Of a stretch of 22,271 nucleotides of DNA, positions 1-8,104 are shown piece by piece. Origin of the DNA: an uncultured Collinsella sp. (GTDB taxonomy: Bacteria; Actinomycetota; Coriobacteriia; Coriobacteriales; Coriobacteriaceae); contig CAAESW010000012.1 in the NCBI GenBank assembly GCA_900758845.1, positions 1 through 22,271 on the forward strand. Reading direction: 5' to 3'. The notes below the pieces were generated by a model. It saw only the letters and a list, made by a program, of their open reading frames with translations. It was not told the origin of the DNA and did not search any database. Made by a program: the position numbers and the translations under genes. Position 1 is the stretch's first letter, and every line of letters starts with the position of its first letter.

Positions 1-145
1 AGGGCGGTTGAGTCATGCCATCCTAATCAAAACGAAACCGTATAGCACCCCTAAGATAACCAGCTCTCATTCTGGAGCAAGCACATCAGGCAGCGCGCCT
101 TTTGCGTTGAGCTCCGTTGAGGTTCGAAGTCGTGGCTTGCGACCT

Positions 146-895
146 TTAGGAGCGGGCGGCTCCATCGACGGGAAGCACGGCGCCCGTGACGTAGGAGGAC
201 ATGTCACTCGCCAGGAAAACAAAGGCGTTGGCGACATCCTCGGGCTCGCCCATGCGACCCAGCGGAATGGTGGCGATGATGGGCTTGATGACCTCTTCGG
301 GCAGGTTGGCGACCATGTCGGTCTTGGTCACGCCGGGCGCGACGGCATTGACTCGAATGCCCATGGGGGCGAGCTCGCGCGAGAGCGACTGGACCATGCC
401 GTTGACGGCAAACTTGGACGTGGGATAGCCAACGCCGGAGGGCTGACCATACTTGGCGACCATCGAGCTCGTGGTGGTGATGGTGCCGCCATGGCCAGCC
501 TCGGTCATGATCTTGGCGGCTGCCTGGTGGCCATTAAAGACGGCGACGACGTTGAGGTCCATAACTTTGGCGAACTCCTCGGCCGTGTAGTCCAAAAGGG
601 GCGAGCGCTGGGAGATGCCGGCATTGTTGACGACTGTATCCAAGCCGCCCATATCGGCAGCGGCTTGGGCAAAGGCCTCGGTCACGGCTTCGAGCGAGGT
701 GAGGTCGCAGGAGCGGCCCCAGACCCTGGCGTCGGGATAGGCGGCTGCCAGCTTCTCAACGGCCGCGTCGGCAGTCTCCTGGCGCGAGCCAAAGACGGTG
801 ACGGCAGCGCCTTCCTCGATAAAACGGCAGGCGATGGCATAGCCGATACCGCGCGTGCCTCCGGTGATGATTGCTTTCTTGCCCTCGAGCAACAC
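146..895 (-). CDS. short-chain dehydrogenase/reductase (FabG-like)
   Basis: NAD(P)-dependent oxidoreductase of the classical SDR family. Numbering from an upstream in-frame ATG at 910, the Rossmann motif TGGTRGIG lies at residues 16-23, NNAG at 95-98, N120 is present, the catalytic Ser is at 148 or 149, and YPTSK gives Y162 and K166, so all catalytic residues are intact. The C-terminal part (LASDMSSYVTGAVLPVDGA) is typical of the family. I place the start at the GTG at 895 (product near 249 aa) because AGAGGA sits six bases before it, whereas the ATG at 910 has no Shine-Dalgarno. The gene lies downstream of hom on the same strand but is separated by hom's terminator, so it is probably transcribed alone. 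The substrate cannot be read from sequence: 3-oxoacyl-ACP reductase, sugar or polyol dehydrogenase, or a hydroxysteroid dehydrogenase are all possible. Confidence 0.88.
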   Translation of the reverse strand: MLLEGKKAIITGGTRGIGYAIACRFIEEGAAVTVFGSRQETADAAVEKLAAAYPDARVWGRSCDLTSLEAVTEAFAQAAADMGGLDTVVNNAGISQRSPLLDYTAEEFAKVMDLNVVAVFNGHQAAAKIMTEAGHGGTITTTSSMVAKYGQPSGVGYPTSKFAVNGMVQSLSRELAPMGIRVNAVAPGVTKTDMVANLPEEVIKPIIATIPLGRMGEPEDVANAFVFLASDMSSYVTGAVLPVDGAARS

Positions 896-967
896 GGTGC
901 TTCCTCTCATCGCGGGCGGACATTCTCAGCACAGCGTAGCGGTAGCCGGAATCGGCCGCGTTTGCAT

Positions 968-996
968 ATCGGTGAACGGTAGCCCGCGTTACCGAT
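968..996. promoter_or_regulatory. inverted repeat upstream of the SDR gene
   Basis: ATCGGT-g-AAC (968-977) faces GTTACCGAT (988-996) across a 10-base spacer, giving nine pairs with one bulged base. It lies about 75-100 bases upstream of the SDR start, between that gene and hom's terminator, where a promoter or operator for the SDR gene would be expected. No convincing -35/-10 pair was found next to it. An operator role is inferred only from position and symmetry. Confidence 0.25.
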
Positions 997-1043
997 GAGC
1001 GGCTCGCGCAAATATGCTCTGCCGTTGTGCTTAGGGCAGGTGA

Positions 1044-1079
1044 CAAAAGGGCTCCCGTCCCACATCGGACGGGAGCCCT
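1044..1079 (-). terminator. intrinsic terminator of hom
   Basis: A perfect 13-bp stem (1048-1060 with 1067-1079) with a 6-base loop is followed, on the minus strand, by TTTT (complement of 1044-1047). It lies about 30 bases after the hom stop codon and fits a rho-independent terminator that separates hom from the SDR gene. Confidence 0.85.
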
Positions 1080-1109
1080 CAAGGCGCGTATTGCTAGGCG
1101 AGCGTTGGG

Positions 1110-2453
1110 TTAGTTGGCCATGACGCCTTCGGTCCAGGCCTCGACGTCCTCGATGCGCAGGACGTTGGCGACCTCGGCCACGCAGTCGACGCTGGCAAGC
1201 TCGGCGGCGGCAGCCTGGACGTCCTGCTCGAGTGCGCGGTGCGTCAGGAAGATGACCGAGCAGGCATCGCTGACGCCCGACTTGCCGTCCTCGACCTGGT
1301 TGATGAGCGAGATCGAGATGTTGTGCTTGGCAAAGATGTCGACCGTCTCGGACAGGGCGCCCACGCGGTCGGCGACCTTCAGGCGCACATAGTACTTGGT
1401 CTGGAGCTCGTCCATGGGCTTAAAGGCGAGGTTGTGACCATAGGGCTCAATCTCGGGTAGCGGAGCCACACCGCGGCTGATCTGCTCGGAGAGCGACAGG
1501 ATATCGCCCACGACGGCGCTTGCGGTGGGGAAGGAGCCTGCGCCGGCACCGTAGAACATGGTCTCGCCCACGGCGTCGCCTACCACATAGACGGCGTTCA
1601 TGGCGCCGTTGACCTTGGCAAGCATATGGTCGGCGGGGATCAACGTGGGGTGCACGCGGACGTCGACGCCGGCGTCGGTGTTGCGGGCGATGCCGAGCAG
1701 CTTAATGGTGTAGCCGAGCTCACGGGCCTGGGCAATGTCCTCGGCGCCGATGGTACGGATACCCTGCTGGTAGACATCGTCGGTGGTCACGCGGGTGCCA
1801 AAGCCGATGGAAGCGAGGATTGCCGTCTTGCTGGCGGCGTCGAAGCCGTCGACGTCGGCGGACGGGTCGGCCTCGGCATAGCCCTTTGCCTGGGCGTCGG
1901 CGAGCACGTCAGCGTAATCGGCGCCCTCGGCGTCCATGCGCGACAGGATGTAGTTGGTGGTGCCGTTGAGAATGCCGGCGATGGTCAGGATCTTGTTGCC
2001 CACCAGGTCGTGCTCGAGCGTGCTGACAATGGGGATGCCACCGCCGCAACTGGCCTCGCACTTAATCTGCACGCCGCACGCGCGCGCCTTCTCGGCGAGC
2101 GTCTCGACATGACGGCCCAGCAGGGCCTTGTTGGCAGAGATGACGTGCTTGCCGTTCTCGAAGGCGGTGGCGAAGATCTCGGTCGCGGGGTGCTCGCCGC
2201 CGATGAGCTCGACGACGATGTCGACGGCGGGGTCGGTGACGACGTCGTGCCAGTCACTCGTAAAGGCCTCGCGCTCAATGCCTGCCGCCTCGGCCTGCTC
2301 CCAAGCAAGCGCGCAGGCGCGGGTCAGCTTAAGGTCGATGCCGTAGGCTGCCAGGTACTCATCGTGGTGGCTCTTGATCAGACGGGCCACGCCGCCGCCG
2401 ACGGTTCCCAGACCGATCAGACCGACGTTCACGGTGCGCAGGGGTTCGCTCAT
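1110..2453 (-). CDS. hom: homoserine dehydrogenase
   Basis: Reduces L-aspartate 4-semialdehyde to L-homoserine with NAD(P)H, the branch-point step to threonine and methionine. The 447-residue product has an N-terminal nucleotide-binding motif GLIGLGTVGGGV (11-22), ANK (107-109), the substrate-domain motif GILNGTTNYIL (160-170) and the family signature from A189 to K209, in which D205 and K209 match the catalytic Asp and Lys known from yeast. A C-terminal ACT domain (about 355-435, with DRVGALSETVDIFAKHNISI) suggests allosteric feedback, as in the long Gram-positive form. AAGGAG lies about six bases before the ATG. It is monocistronic here: thrB, thrC and aspartokinase are not adjacent. No clear riboswitch or T-box was seen in the roughly 250-base upstream region. 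Confidence 0.96.
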   Translation of the reverse strand: MSEPLRTVNVGLIGLGTVGGGVARLIKSHHDEYLAAYGIDLKLTRACALAWEQAEAAGIEREAFTSDWHDVVTDPAVDIVVELIGGEHPATEIFATAFENGKHVISANKALLGRHVETLAEKARACGVQIKCEASCGGGIPIVSTLEHDLVGNKILTIAGILNGTTNYILSRMDAEGADYADVLADAQAKGYAEADPSADVDGFDAASKTAILASIGFGTRVTTDDVYQQGIRTIGAEDIAQARELGYTIKLLGIARNTDAGVDVRVHPTLIPADHMLAKVNGAMNAVYVVGDAVGETMFYGAGAGSFPTASAVVGDILSLSEQISRGVAPLPEIEPYGHNLAFKPMDELQTKYYVRLKVADRVGALSETVDIFAKHNISISLINQVEDGKSGVSDACSVIFLTHRALEQDVQAAAAELASVDCVAEVANVLRIEDVEAWTEGVMAN

Positions 2454-2707
2454 AGATAGCTCCTTCGTGCATCTTATGGATGGATTAACCGCTTAAAGGT
2501 TGAGTGCATTCTAGCGTGAACCGAGGGCGCGTGCTCGCCAGGCAACAGGAGTCGCACAAAACGGCACCCCCGAAACGCTGCGGAAACATTGGAAACATGC
2601 TCGCTACAAACGGAACTCCGTAACAAACTGTCAACGTTTGCACCATAAGGTTTGCCCTGTACCGCAAGACGGCCGCACCGCGGCCAGCGAAAAGGGGGAC
2701 ACCATGT

Positions 2708-2926
2708 TTGGCATCAACAACGTACAAGGCGTCCAAGCTCGACATCGTTGATACCGAGACCTTTAAGGACGATTCCTCCACGAGCTTTACCAATCAGCTC
2801 ACCAAGGCCATGCGCAAGATCAAGATTGAGGGCCTGACGGGCGAGCTCACATGGAACGATGAGGGCCAAGTCGAAAAGCCCGCTACGGCCTATGTGATTC
2901 AGGATGGCAAGTACATCGCCGCCTAA
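2708..2926 (+). pseudogene. remnant of a second livJ (internal and N-terminal deletions)
   Basis: From about 2726 the frame reads SKLDIVDTETFKDDSSTSF and continues into KIKIEGLTGELTWNDEGQ to the end. This matches two separate parts of the intact LivJ downstream: residues from about 209 to 234, then from about 356 to the C-terminus. The two parts join at a shared AAGGC(C/T)A which in livJ occurs at 3892-3898 and 4261-4267, 369 bases apart, so an in-frame deletion by short-repeat recombination is the simplest reading. The signal peptide and first half are gone. A good ribosome binding site (AAAGGGGG) survives, but the ATG at 2704 leads to a different frame that stops after 15 codons. A TTG at 2708 would open the livJ frame (72 aa). 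It probably encodes no functional binding protein. Confidence 0.8.
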
Positions 2927-2993
2927 GTGCATATAACGACACCGGTGGGGCCGTTTTATTCAGGGCAAGGACGCCTGTAACAGAACGGAAACA

Positions 2994-3022
2994 TTACTTT
3001 CACACAATAAAGTGGCTAAACT
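2994..3022 (+). promoter_or_regulatory. weak promoter candidate for livJ
   Basis: TTACTT (2994-2999) and TAAACT (3017-3022) are separated by 17 bases in the AT-rich region ahead of livJ. The -35 element is poor. A transcript from here would have a leader of about 170 bases. Other AT-rich stretches at 3080-3120 could equally contain the promoter. Confidence 0.2.
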
Positions 3023-3128
3023 GCATAAACCGATAGGAATACGCAGAATTATGGATAAATGGGCAAAACAAAAGAAAAGTTGAAATAATCGCCACTTTTC
3101 TCAACTAAAGCGTCTACTATTTTGCGAA

Positions 3129-3174
3129 CGCCGAACACGGCGAAGGATGGCCTGTCGGGTAACCGAAACCCGAC
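3129..3174 (+). promoter_or_regulatory. two hairpins in the livJ leader
   Basis: CGCCG-aaca-CGGCG (3129-3142) and GTCGGGT-7 nt-ACCCGAC (3154-3174) lie in tandem before the livJ ribosome binding site (about 3182-3190). Neither has a U-tract, so they are not terminators. They could stabilise the mRNA or modulate initiation. No known riboswitch was recognised. Confidence 0.35.
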
Positions 3175-3195
3175 GAGATTTGAGAGGAGAGCCGC

Positions 3196-4383
3196 ATGTC
3201 GAGCCTCACCGGTAAGTCATTGAACCCTGTTATGAATCGCAGGAGCGTTATCGCGAGCGCAGCAGGTCTGGGGGCGATGTCCATTCTAGCTGGCTGCTCC
3301 TCCAACGGCGGCGACAGCGGTTCCGCTTCGAGCGACGCTTCGTTTAAGATCGGCACCATCGGCCCGCTGACCGGTGCCAACGCGTCCTACGGCAAGTCCG
3401 TTACCCAGGGTGTCGAGCTTGGCTGCAAGGATTTCTCGACCAAGGATCTGCCGCTTGCCAGCAAGGCCGAGGATGACCAGGCCGATGGCGAGAAGGCCGT
3501 CAACGCCTTCAACACCCTGCTCGACTGGGGCATGCAGGCCCTCGTCGGTCCGACCACCACGGGTGCGTCGGTTGCCGTTGCCGCAGAGTGTGGTAACGAC
3601 CCCAAGACGTTCATGATCACCCCGTCCGCGTCCTCCGAGGACGTCACCGACGGCAAGGATTGCGTCTTCCAGGTTTGCTTCACCGACCCCAACCAGGGTG
3701 TCAACGCTGCCAAGTTCCTGGCCCAGAAGTATCCGGACGAGAAGTTCGTGCTGTTCTATAACTCCGGCGACGCCTATTCTTCGGGCATCGCAGATTCCTT
3801 TAAGGCCCAGGCCGCTGAGTCCAAGCTCGAGATTGTTGACGAGGAGACCTTTAAGGACGACTCCGCCACGAGCTTTACCAACCAGCTGACTAAGGCCAAG
3901 CAGGCCGGCGCCACCATGATCTTTGCGCCGATCTACTACACGCCGGCGTCCGTCCTGCTCAAGAACGCCAAGGACATGGGCTACGACGTCAAGATGATGG
4001 GCTGCGACGGCATGGACGGCATCCTGGGCGTTGAGGGCTTCGATACCTCTCTTGCCGAGGGTCTGCTGCTCATGACCCCGTTCTCCGCCGACGACGAGAA
4101 GAACGCCGACTTCGTTAACGCTTACAAGGATAAGTACGGCGATACCCCCGACCAGTTTGCCGCCGACGCCTACGACGGCGTGCACGCGGTGGCCGAGGCC
4201 GTCAAGGAGGCCGGTCTTGGTGTCGACGCCGACCCGACCGAGGCCGCCGAGAAGCTGTCCAAGGCTATGCTCAAGATTACCGTTGACGGTCTGACCGGCA
4301 AGCTCACCTGGAACGATAAGGGCCAGGTCCAGAAGGAGCCCACGGCGTACGTCATCACCGACGGCAAGTACGTACAGGCCTAA
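3196..4383 (+). CDS. livJ: branched-chain amino-acid ABC transporter substrate-binding lipoprotein
   Basis: Extracytoplasmic receptor of a LivJ/LivK-type importer (periplasmic-binding-protein type 1 fold, Peripla_BP_6). The 395-residue product has an N-terminal export signal with the lipobox LAGC (C34), so it is expected to be lipid-anchored to the outer face of the membrane. A twin arginine (NRRSVIA, 14-20) precedes the hydrophobic stretch, which would allow Tat export. The mature part begins with a Ser/Gly/Asp linker, then FKIGTIGPLTGANASYG, the usual ligand-domain start. The ATG at 3196 is chosen because GAGAGGAGA lies just before it; the ATG at 3232 has no ribosome binding site. It heads the liv cluster. 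Ligand identity (Leu/Ile/Val or another amino acid or amide) cannot be read from the sequence. Confidence 0.93.
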   Translation: MSSLTGKSLNPVMNRRSVIASAAGLGAMSILAGCSSNGGDSGSASSDASFKIGTIGPLTGANASYGKSVTQGVELGCKDFSTKDLPLASKAEDDQADGEKAVNAFNTLLDWGMQALVGPTTTGASVAVAAECGNDPKTFMITPSASSEDVTDGKDCVFQVCFTDPNQGVNAAKFLAQKYPDEKFVLFYNSGDAYSSGIADSFKAQAAESKLEIVDEETFKDDSATSFTNQLTKAKQAGATMIFAPIYYTPASVLLKNAKDMGYDVKMMGCDGMDGILGVEGFDTSLAEGLLLMTPFSADDEKNADFVNAYKDKYGDTPDQFAADAYDGVHAVAEAVKEAGLGVDADPTEAAEKLSKAMLKITVDGLTGKLTWNDKGQVQKEPTAYVITDGKYVQA

Positions 4384-4414
4384 TTGGCCGCCTTACATAG
4401 AGCGGTTTTGATCC

Positions 4415-4446
4415 CAAGCAGGGGAGGTTTTGGCCTTCCCTGCTTG
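4415..4446 (+). other. intercistronic hairpin between livJ and livH
   Basis: A 13-bp stem with one G-U pair (4415-4427 with 4434-4446) encloses the loop TTTTGG. No U-tract follows (CTTGGTATC), so it is unlikely to terminate strongly. It probably stabilises the 3' end of livJ mRNA or gives partial read-through, so that the binding protein is made in excess over the membrane parts, a common arrangement in binding-protein-dependent ABC operons. Confidence 0.6.
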
Positions 4447-4522
4447 CTTGGTATCTAGGGACGATGTAACGTCCCTGTTTCATACATCAACTGGAAACCT
4501 ATTCGAAAGGGGGATGTGGAAC

Positions 4523-5404
4523 ATGACGGTCTTTATCCAATACCTGGTCAACGGCCTGTCCATGGGCAGCGTCTACGCCATCATCGCGTTGGGCTACACC
4601 ATGGTCTACGGTATCGCCAAGATGCTCAACTTCGCTCACGGCGACGTCATCATGGTCGGTGCCTATGTCTCGTTCTGTGCCACGTCGTATCTCGGCCTCC
4701 CGGGCTGGGCATCTGTAATTCTCTCTTGTGTGGTCTGTACCGTTCTCGGTGTTCTCATCGAGGGTCTGGCATACAAACCGCTGCGCCAGGCGGGCCCGCT
4801 GGCCGTTCTGATTACGGCTATCGGTGTGTCCTACTTCCTGCAGAACGCTGCGCAGCTTCTGTGGGGCGCCACGCCCAAGAACTTCACTTCGCTCGTCACC
4901 TTTCAGGTGCCGGAGTTCTTGGCCAAGTTCAACGTAAGCGCCGTCTCGCTCGTTACCATCGTCGCTTGCCTGGTTATCATGGCCGGTCTGATGTTCTTTA
5001 CAGGTAAGACCAAGATGGGCAAGGCCATGCGTGCCGTGTCCGAGGACAAGGCCGCCGCTCAGCTCATGGGCATCAACGTCAACCGCACCATCTCGATGAC
5101 GTTCGCCATCGGCTCCGCCCTTGCCGCCATCGCCGGCGTGCTGCTGTGCTCCTACTCGCCGGTGCTGCAGCCTACGACAGGCGCCATGCCTGGCATCAAG
5201 GCCTTCGACGCCGCCGTCTTCGGTGGCATCGGCTCCATCCCCGGCGCCTTTGTCGGTGGCATTCTTATCGGCATCATCGAGGCGATGGCACAGGCTTACA
5301 TTTCCACGAGCCTTGCCAACTCCATCGTCTTTGGTGTTTTGATCATCGTCCTGCTCGTCAAGCCTGCCGGCCTCTTGGGCAAGTACGTCCCCGAGAAGGT
5401 GTAG
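4523..5404 (+). CDS. livH: branched-chain amino-acid ABC transporter permease LivH
   Basis: First of the two integral membrane subunits (BPD_transp_2 family). The 293-residue product opens with MTVFIQYLVNGLSMGSVYAI and MVYGIAKMLNFAHGD, typical of LivH, and is strongly hydrophobic throughout with about eight membrane spans. GKAMRAVSEDKAAAQLMGI is the cytoplasmic coupling loop that contacts the ATPases. The frame is open from 4430, but that segment covers the intercistronic hairpin and does not look like LivH. The ATG at 4514 touches the ribosome binding site, while the ATG at 4523 is nine bases after AAAGGGGG and matches the usual LivH N-terminus, so 4523 is preferred. livM follows immediately. 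Confidence 0.93.
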   Translation: MTVFIQYLVNGLSMGSVYAIIALGYTMVYGIAKMLNFAHGDVIMVGAYVSFCATSYLGLPGWASVILSCVVCTVLGVLIEGLAYKPLRQAGPLAVLITAIGVSYFLQNAAQLLWGATPKNFTSLVTFQVPEFLAKFNVSAVSLVTIVACLVIMAGLMFFTGKTKMGKAMRAVSEDKAAAQLMGINVNRTISMTFAIGSALAAIAGVLLCSYSPVLQPTTGAMPGIKAFDAAVFGGIGSIPGAFVGGILIGIIEAMAQAYISTSLANSIVFGVLIIVLLVKPAGLLGKYVPEKV

Positions 5405-5413
5405 GTGAGCGTT

Positions 5414-6493
5414 ATGAAGTTTCTTAAAGACAAGCAGACGCGTCACGACTTTGTCACGTACGCCATGTGCCTTGTGGCGTTCGCCATCGTGTTCTTTATG
5501 CAGTCTAACCACATGATTCCGCGCATGATCGCCGGTCAGCTGGTTCCCATCACGGCCTATATCGTCATGGCCATCTCCCTTAACCTCGTCGTCGGCATCG
5601 CGGGCGACTTGTCGCTGGGCCACGCGGGCTTTATGAGCGTCGGCGCCTATACGGGAATCGTTACCGCGGTCGCCCTCGAGAGCGCCGTTCCTTCCGATCC
5701 AATACGTCTTGTCATCAGCATCGTGGTCGGCGCCATCGCTGCCGCCATCCTGGGCTTCTTGATCGGTATCCCGGTCCTTCGCCTGAGCGGCGATTACCTG
5801 GCTATCGTGACGTTGGCCTTTGGCGAAATCATCAAAGAAATCGTCACTTGCCTTATCGTGGGCGTCGACTCCCGCGGCCTGCACGTGATCTTTAACATCA
5901 CGGGCAACTCTACGATCGATGACCTGCACCTGCTCGAGGACGGCACCGCCATCATCAAGGGCGCCCAGGGCGCCTCGGGCGTGTCGACGTACTCGACCTT
6001 CCTCGCCGGTGCCATCCTGGTCATGGTCGCACTCGTGATCGTGCTCAACCTGGTTCGCAGCCGTACCGGCCGTGCCATTATGGCCGTGCGCGATAACAAG
6101 ATTGCAGCCGAGTCCGTAGGCATCTCCGTCACCGAGTATCGCATGATTGCCTTCGTGGTTTCCGCTGCCCTCGCCGGTGCTGCCGGAGCTCTCTTCGGCG
6201 GTAACTTCTCGCAGCTCTCCGCCACCAAGTTCGACTTCAACACGTCCATCCTCATTCTGGTGTTCGTGGTCCTGGGCGGCCTGGGCAACATGCGCGGTTC
6301 CGTCATCGCGGCGGCGTTGCTCACGGTGCTTCCCGAGCTGCTCCGTCAGTTCTCGGACTACCGCATGCTCATCTACGCCATCGTGCTGATCCTGGTCATG
6401 ATTTTTACCAACAACCCGCAGCTCAAGGCGTTCTTCGGTCGCGTCAAGGACCGCTTTGCTTCCAAGAAGGAGGTGGCAGCCGATGCCCAGTAA
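5414..6493 (+). CDS. livM: branched-chain amino-acid ABC transporter permease LivM
   Basis: Second permease subunit (BPD_transp_2 family), about 359 residues and highly hydrophobic. It carries the LivM-type segment LNLVVGIAGDLSLGHAGF, the RLSGDYLAIVTLAFGEIIK motif, an extracytoplasmic loop of about 45 residues in the middle, and the coupling loop GRAIMAVRDNKIAAESVGI. The C-terminal tail is charged and cytoplasmic. The frame also offers a GTG at 5405 directly after the livH stop. I prefer the ATG at 5414 because AGGTGA (5403-5408) is five bases before it. Its 3' end overlaps the livG start by 11 bases, so translation is probably coupled. Confidence 0.92.
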   Translation: MKFLKDKQTRHDFVTYAMCLVAFAIVFFMQSNHMIPRMIAGQLVPITAYIVMAISLNLVVGIAGDLSLGHAGFMSVGAYTGIVTAVALESAVPSDPIRLVISIVVGAIAAAILGFLIGIPVLRLSGDYLAIVTLAFGEIIKEIVTCLIVGVDSRGLHVIFNITGNSTIDDLHLLEDGTAIIKGAQGASGVSTYSTFLAGAILVMVALVIVLNLVRSRTGRAIMAVRDNKIAAESVGISVTEYRMIAFVVSAALAGAAGALFGGNFSQLSATKFDFNTSILILVFVVLGGLGNMRGSVIAAALLTVLPELLRQFSDYRMLIYAIVLILVMIFTNNPQLKAFFGRVKDRFASKKEVAADAQ

Positions 6494-7343
6494 ATTTGAG
6501 TTCAAGAAGGGCAAGATGGTCCCGTATCCTTCTGGCGCCATCGTTCCCGACCGCGACCTGGGCGAGCGCCCTGCACTCGAGTGCATCCACCTGGGCATTG
6601 AGTTCGGTGGCCTTAAGGCAGTCGACGACTTTAGCCTGACTATCGGCAAGACCGAGATCGCCGGTCTGATCGGTCCCAACGGCGCCGGCAAGACCACGGT
6701 CTTCAACCTGCTCACCAAGGTGTACCAGCCCACGCATGGCACCATCCTGCTCGACGGCGAGGACACCTCGGGCAAGTCGGTCTACCAGGTCAACCGCATG
6801 GGTATTGCCCGTACCTTCCAGAACATTCGCCTATTCAACACCATGACGGTGGAGGATAACGTCAAGGTCGGCCTGCATAACCAGGAGCGTTACTCCGGCT
6901 TTGAGGGCGTGCTGCGCCTGCCGACGTATTGGAAGCACGAGAAGGCTGCTCACGAGCGCGCCATGGAGCTGCTGTCCATCTTTGATATGGAGCATCTGGC
7001 AAACGAGCAGGCTGGATCGCTGCCTTACGGCGCTCAGCGTCGTCTGGAGATCGTCCGCGCGCTTGCCACCAACCCTAAGCTACTGCTGCTCGACGAGCCT
7101 GCTGCCGGCATGAACCCGTCCGAGACCGCGGAGCTCATGGAGAACATCGTCAAGATTCGCGACACCTTTGGCATTGCCATCATGCTTATCGAGCATGATA
7201 TGTCGCTCGTTATGAACATCTGCGAGGGCATCTGCGTGCTCAACTTTGGTAAGGTCATCGCCAAGGGCACGGCAGAGGAAATCCAGAACAACGACGCTGT
7301 TATTGAGGCATATCTGGGCAAGCAGGATAAGGGGGAGAACTAA
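6483..7343 (+). CDS. livG: branched-chain amino-acid ABC transporter ATP-binding protein LivG
   Basis: One of the two ATPases of the Liv importer, 286 residues. Walker A is GPNGAGKT (64-71). The family-typical altered signature is PYGAQRRLEIVRAL in place of LSGGQ (from 181). Walker B is LLLLDEP (200-206), with catalytic E205 and switch H238. The start at 6483 is set by AAGGAGGT eight bases upstream and overlaps the end of livM. The first 35 or so residues form a charged extension before the usual nucleotide-binding-domain start (ALECIHLGIEFGGLKAV), longer than I recall for E. coli LivG. It ends exactly one codon before livF begins. Confidence 0.94.
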   Translation: MPSKFEFKKGKMVPYPSGAIVPDRDLGERPALECIHLGIEFGGLKAVDDFSLTIGKTEIAGLIGPNGAGKTTVFNLLTKVYQPTHGTILLDGEDTSGKSVYQVNRMGIARTFQNIRLFNTMTVEDNVKVGLHNQERYSGFEGVLRLPTYWKHEKAAHERAMELLSIFDMEHLANEQAGSLPYGAQRRLEIVRALATNPKLLLLDEPAAGMNPSETAELMENIVKIRDTFGIAIMLIEHDMSLVMNICEGICVLNFGKVIAKGTAEEIQNNDAVIEAYLGKQDKGEN

Positions 7344-8057
7344 ATGGCAGAGCCGATGCTTTCCGTCTACAACATCAACGTCTGGTACGGCGCCATCCAC
7401 GCCATTAAGGACATCTCCTTTAACGTTAACGAGGGCGAGATCGTGGCCTTGATTGGTGCCAACGGTGCCGGCAAGTCCACAACGCTCAAGACCGTCTCGG
7501 GCCTGCTGCGTTCCAAGACCGGTTCCATCAAGTTTATGGGCGAGGACATTACTCATACGCCCGCTGATAAGCTGGTTGGTAAGGGCCTGGCTCAGGTTCC
7601 CGAGGGTCGTCGCGCCTTTTTGCAGATGACGGTCGAGGAGAACCTGGAGATGGGTGCCTATACGCAGCCCAAGTCCACGGTGGCTCCGGGCCTGGAGCGC
7701 GTCTACGAGCAGTTCCCGCGCCTGAAGGAACGTCGTCGCCAGGTCGCCGGCACCCTTTCGGGCGGCGAGCAGCAGATGCTCGTTATGGGGCGCGCCCTTA
7801 TGAGTAACCCCAAACTGCTTATGCTCGACGAACCTTCCATGGGTCTGGCACCGATTCTGATCGAACAGATCTTCCAGATTGTCGAGGACCTGCACAAGGC
7901 CGGCACCACGGTGCTTCTGGTCGAGCAAAACGCACAGATGGCACTTTCGATCGCTACGCGCGGCTACGTGCTCGAGACCGGCAAGATCACCATGACCGGT
8001 ACCGGACAGGAGCTCCTGCACGACGATAACGTGCGTAAGGCCTATCTGGGCGGTTAA
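7344..8057 (+). CDS. livF: branched-chain amino-acid ABC transporter ATP-binding protein LivF
   Basis: Second ATPase of the importer, 237 residues, the usual LivF length. Walker A is GANGAGKS (38-45), Q-loop Q84, signature LSGGEQQ (138-144), Walker B LLMLDEP (158-164) with E163. The H-loop has Gln (VEQNAQ, Q195) instead of His, which is a normal feature of LivF. The ATG directly abuts the livG stop codon, and AAGGGGGAG lies within the end of livG. It is the last gene of the transport operon and is followed 10 bases later by a long hairpin. Confidence 0.95.
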   Translation: MAEPMLSVYNINVWYGAIHAIKDISFNVNEGEIVALIGANGAGKSTTLKTVSGLLRSKTGSIKFMGEDITHTPADKLVGKGLAQVPEGRRAFLQMTVEENLEMGAYTQPKSTVAPGLERVYEQFPRLKERRRQVAGTLSGGEQQMLVMGRALMSNPKLLMLDEPSMGLAPILIEQIFQIVEDLHKAGTTVLLVEQNAQMALSIATRGYVLETGKITMTGTGQELLHDDNVRKAYLGG

Positions 8058-8067
8058 TCCATTCAAC

Positions 8068-8104
8068 AAAGGGGGCGCTGACCAACCCGGTCAGCGCCCC
8101 CTTT
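8068..8104 (+). terminator. terminator hairpin after livF
   Basis: A perfect 16-bp stem (8068-8083 with 8089-8104) encloses a 5-base loop (AACCC). The arms begin with AAAGGGGG and end with CCCCCTTT, giving only a short T-run before AAG. Position and stability fit transcription termination of the liv operon. Confidence 0.8.

Noticed and set aside
8..982. 324-codon plus-strand frame over the SDR gene
   Set aside because: It is a mirror frame of a clear SDR with intact catalytic motifs, has no ribosome binding site and matches nothing.
1626..2459. 277-codon plus-strand frame over hom
   Set aside because: It is antisense to hom, is made of Val/Gly/Asp-rich sequence without motifs and has no ribosome binding site.
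4430..4522. N-terminal extension of LivH
   Set aside because: It would be translated from within the intercistronic hairpin, has no ribosome binding site and does not resemble LivH; the start at 4523 fits better.
4499..6775. 758-codon open frame on the minus strand across livH, livM and livG
   Set aside because: It is antisense to three well-supported genes, rich in His/Asp/Gly/Glu typical of reversed GC-rich coding sequence, and shows no known domain.
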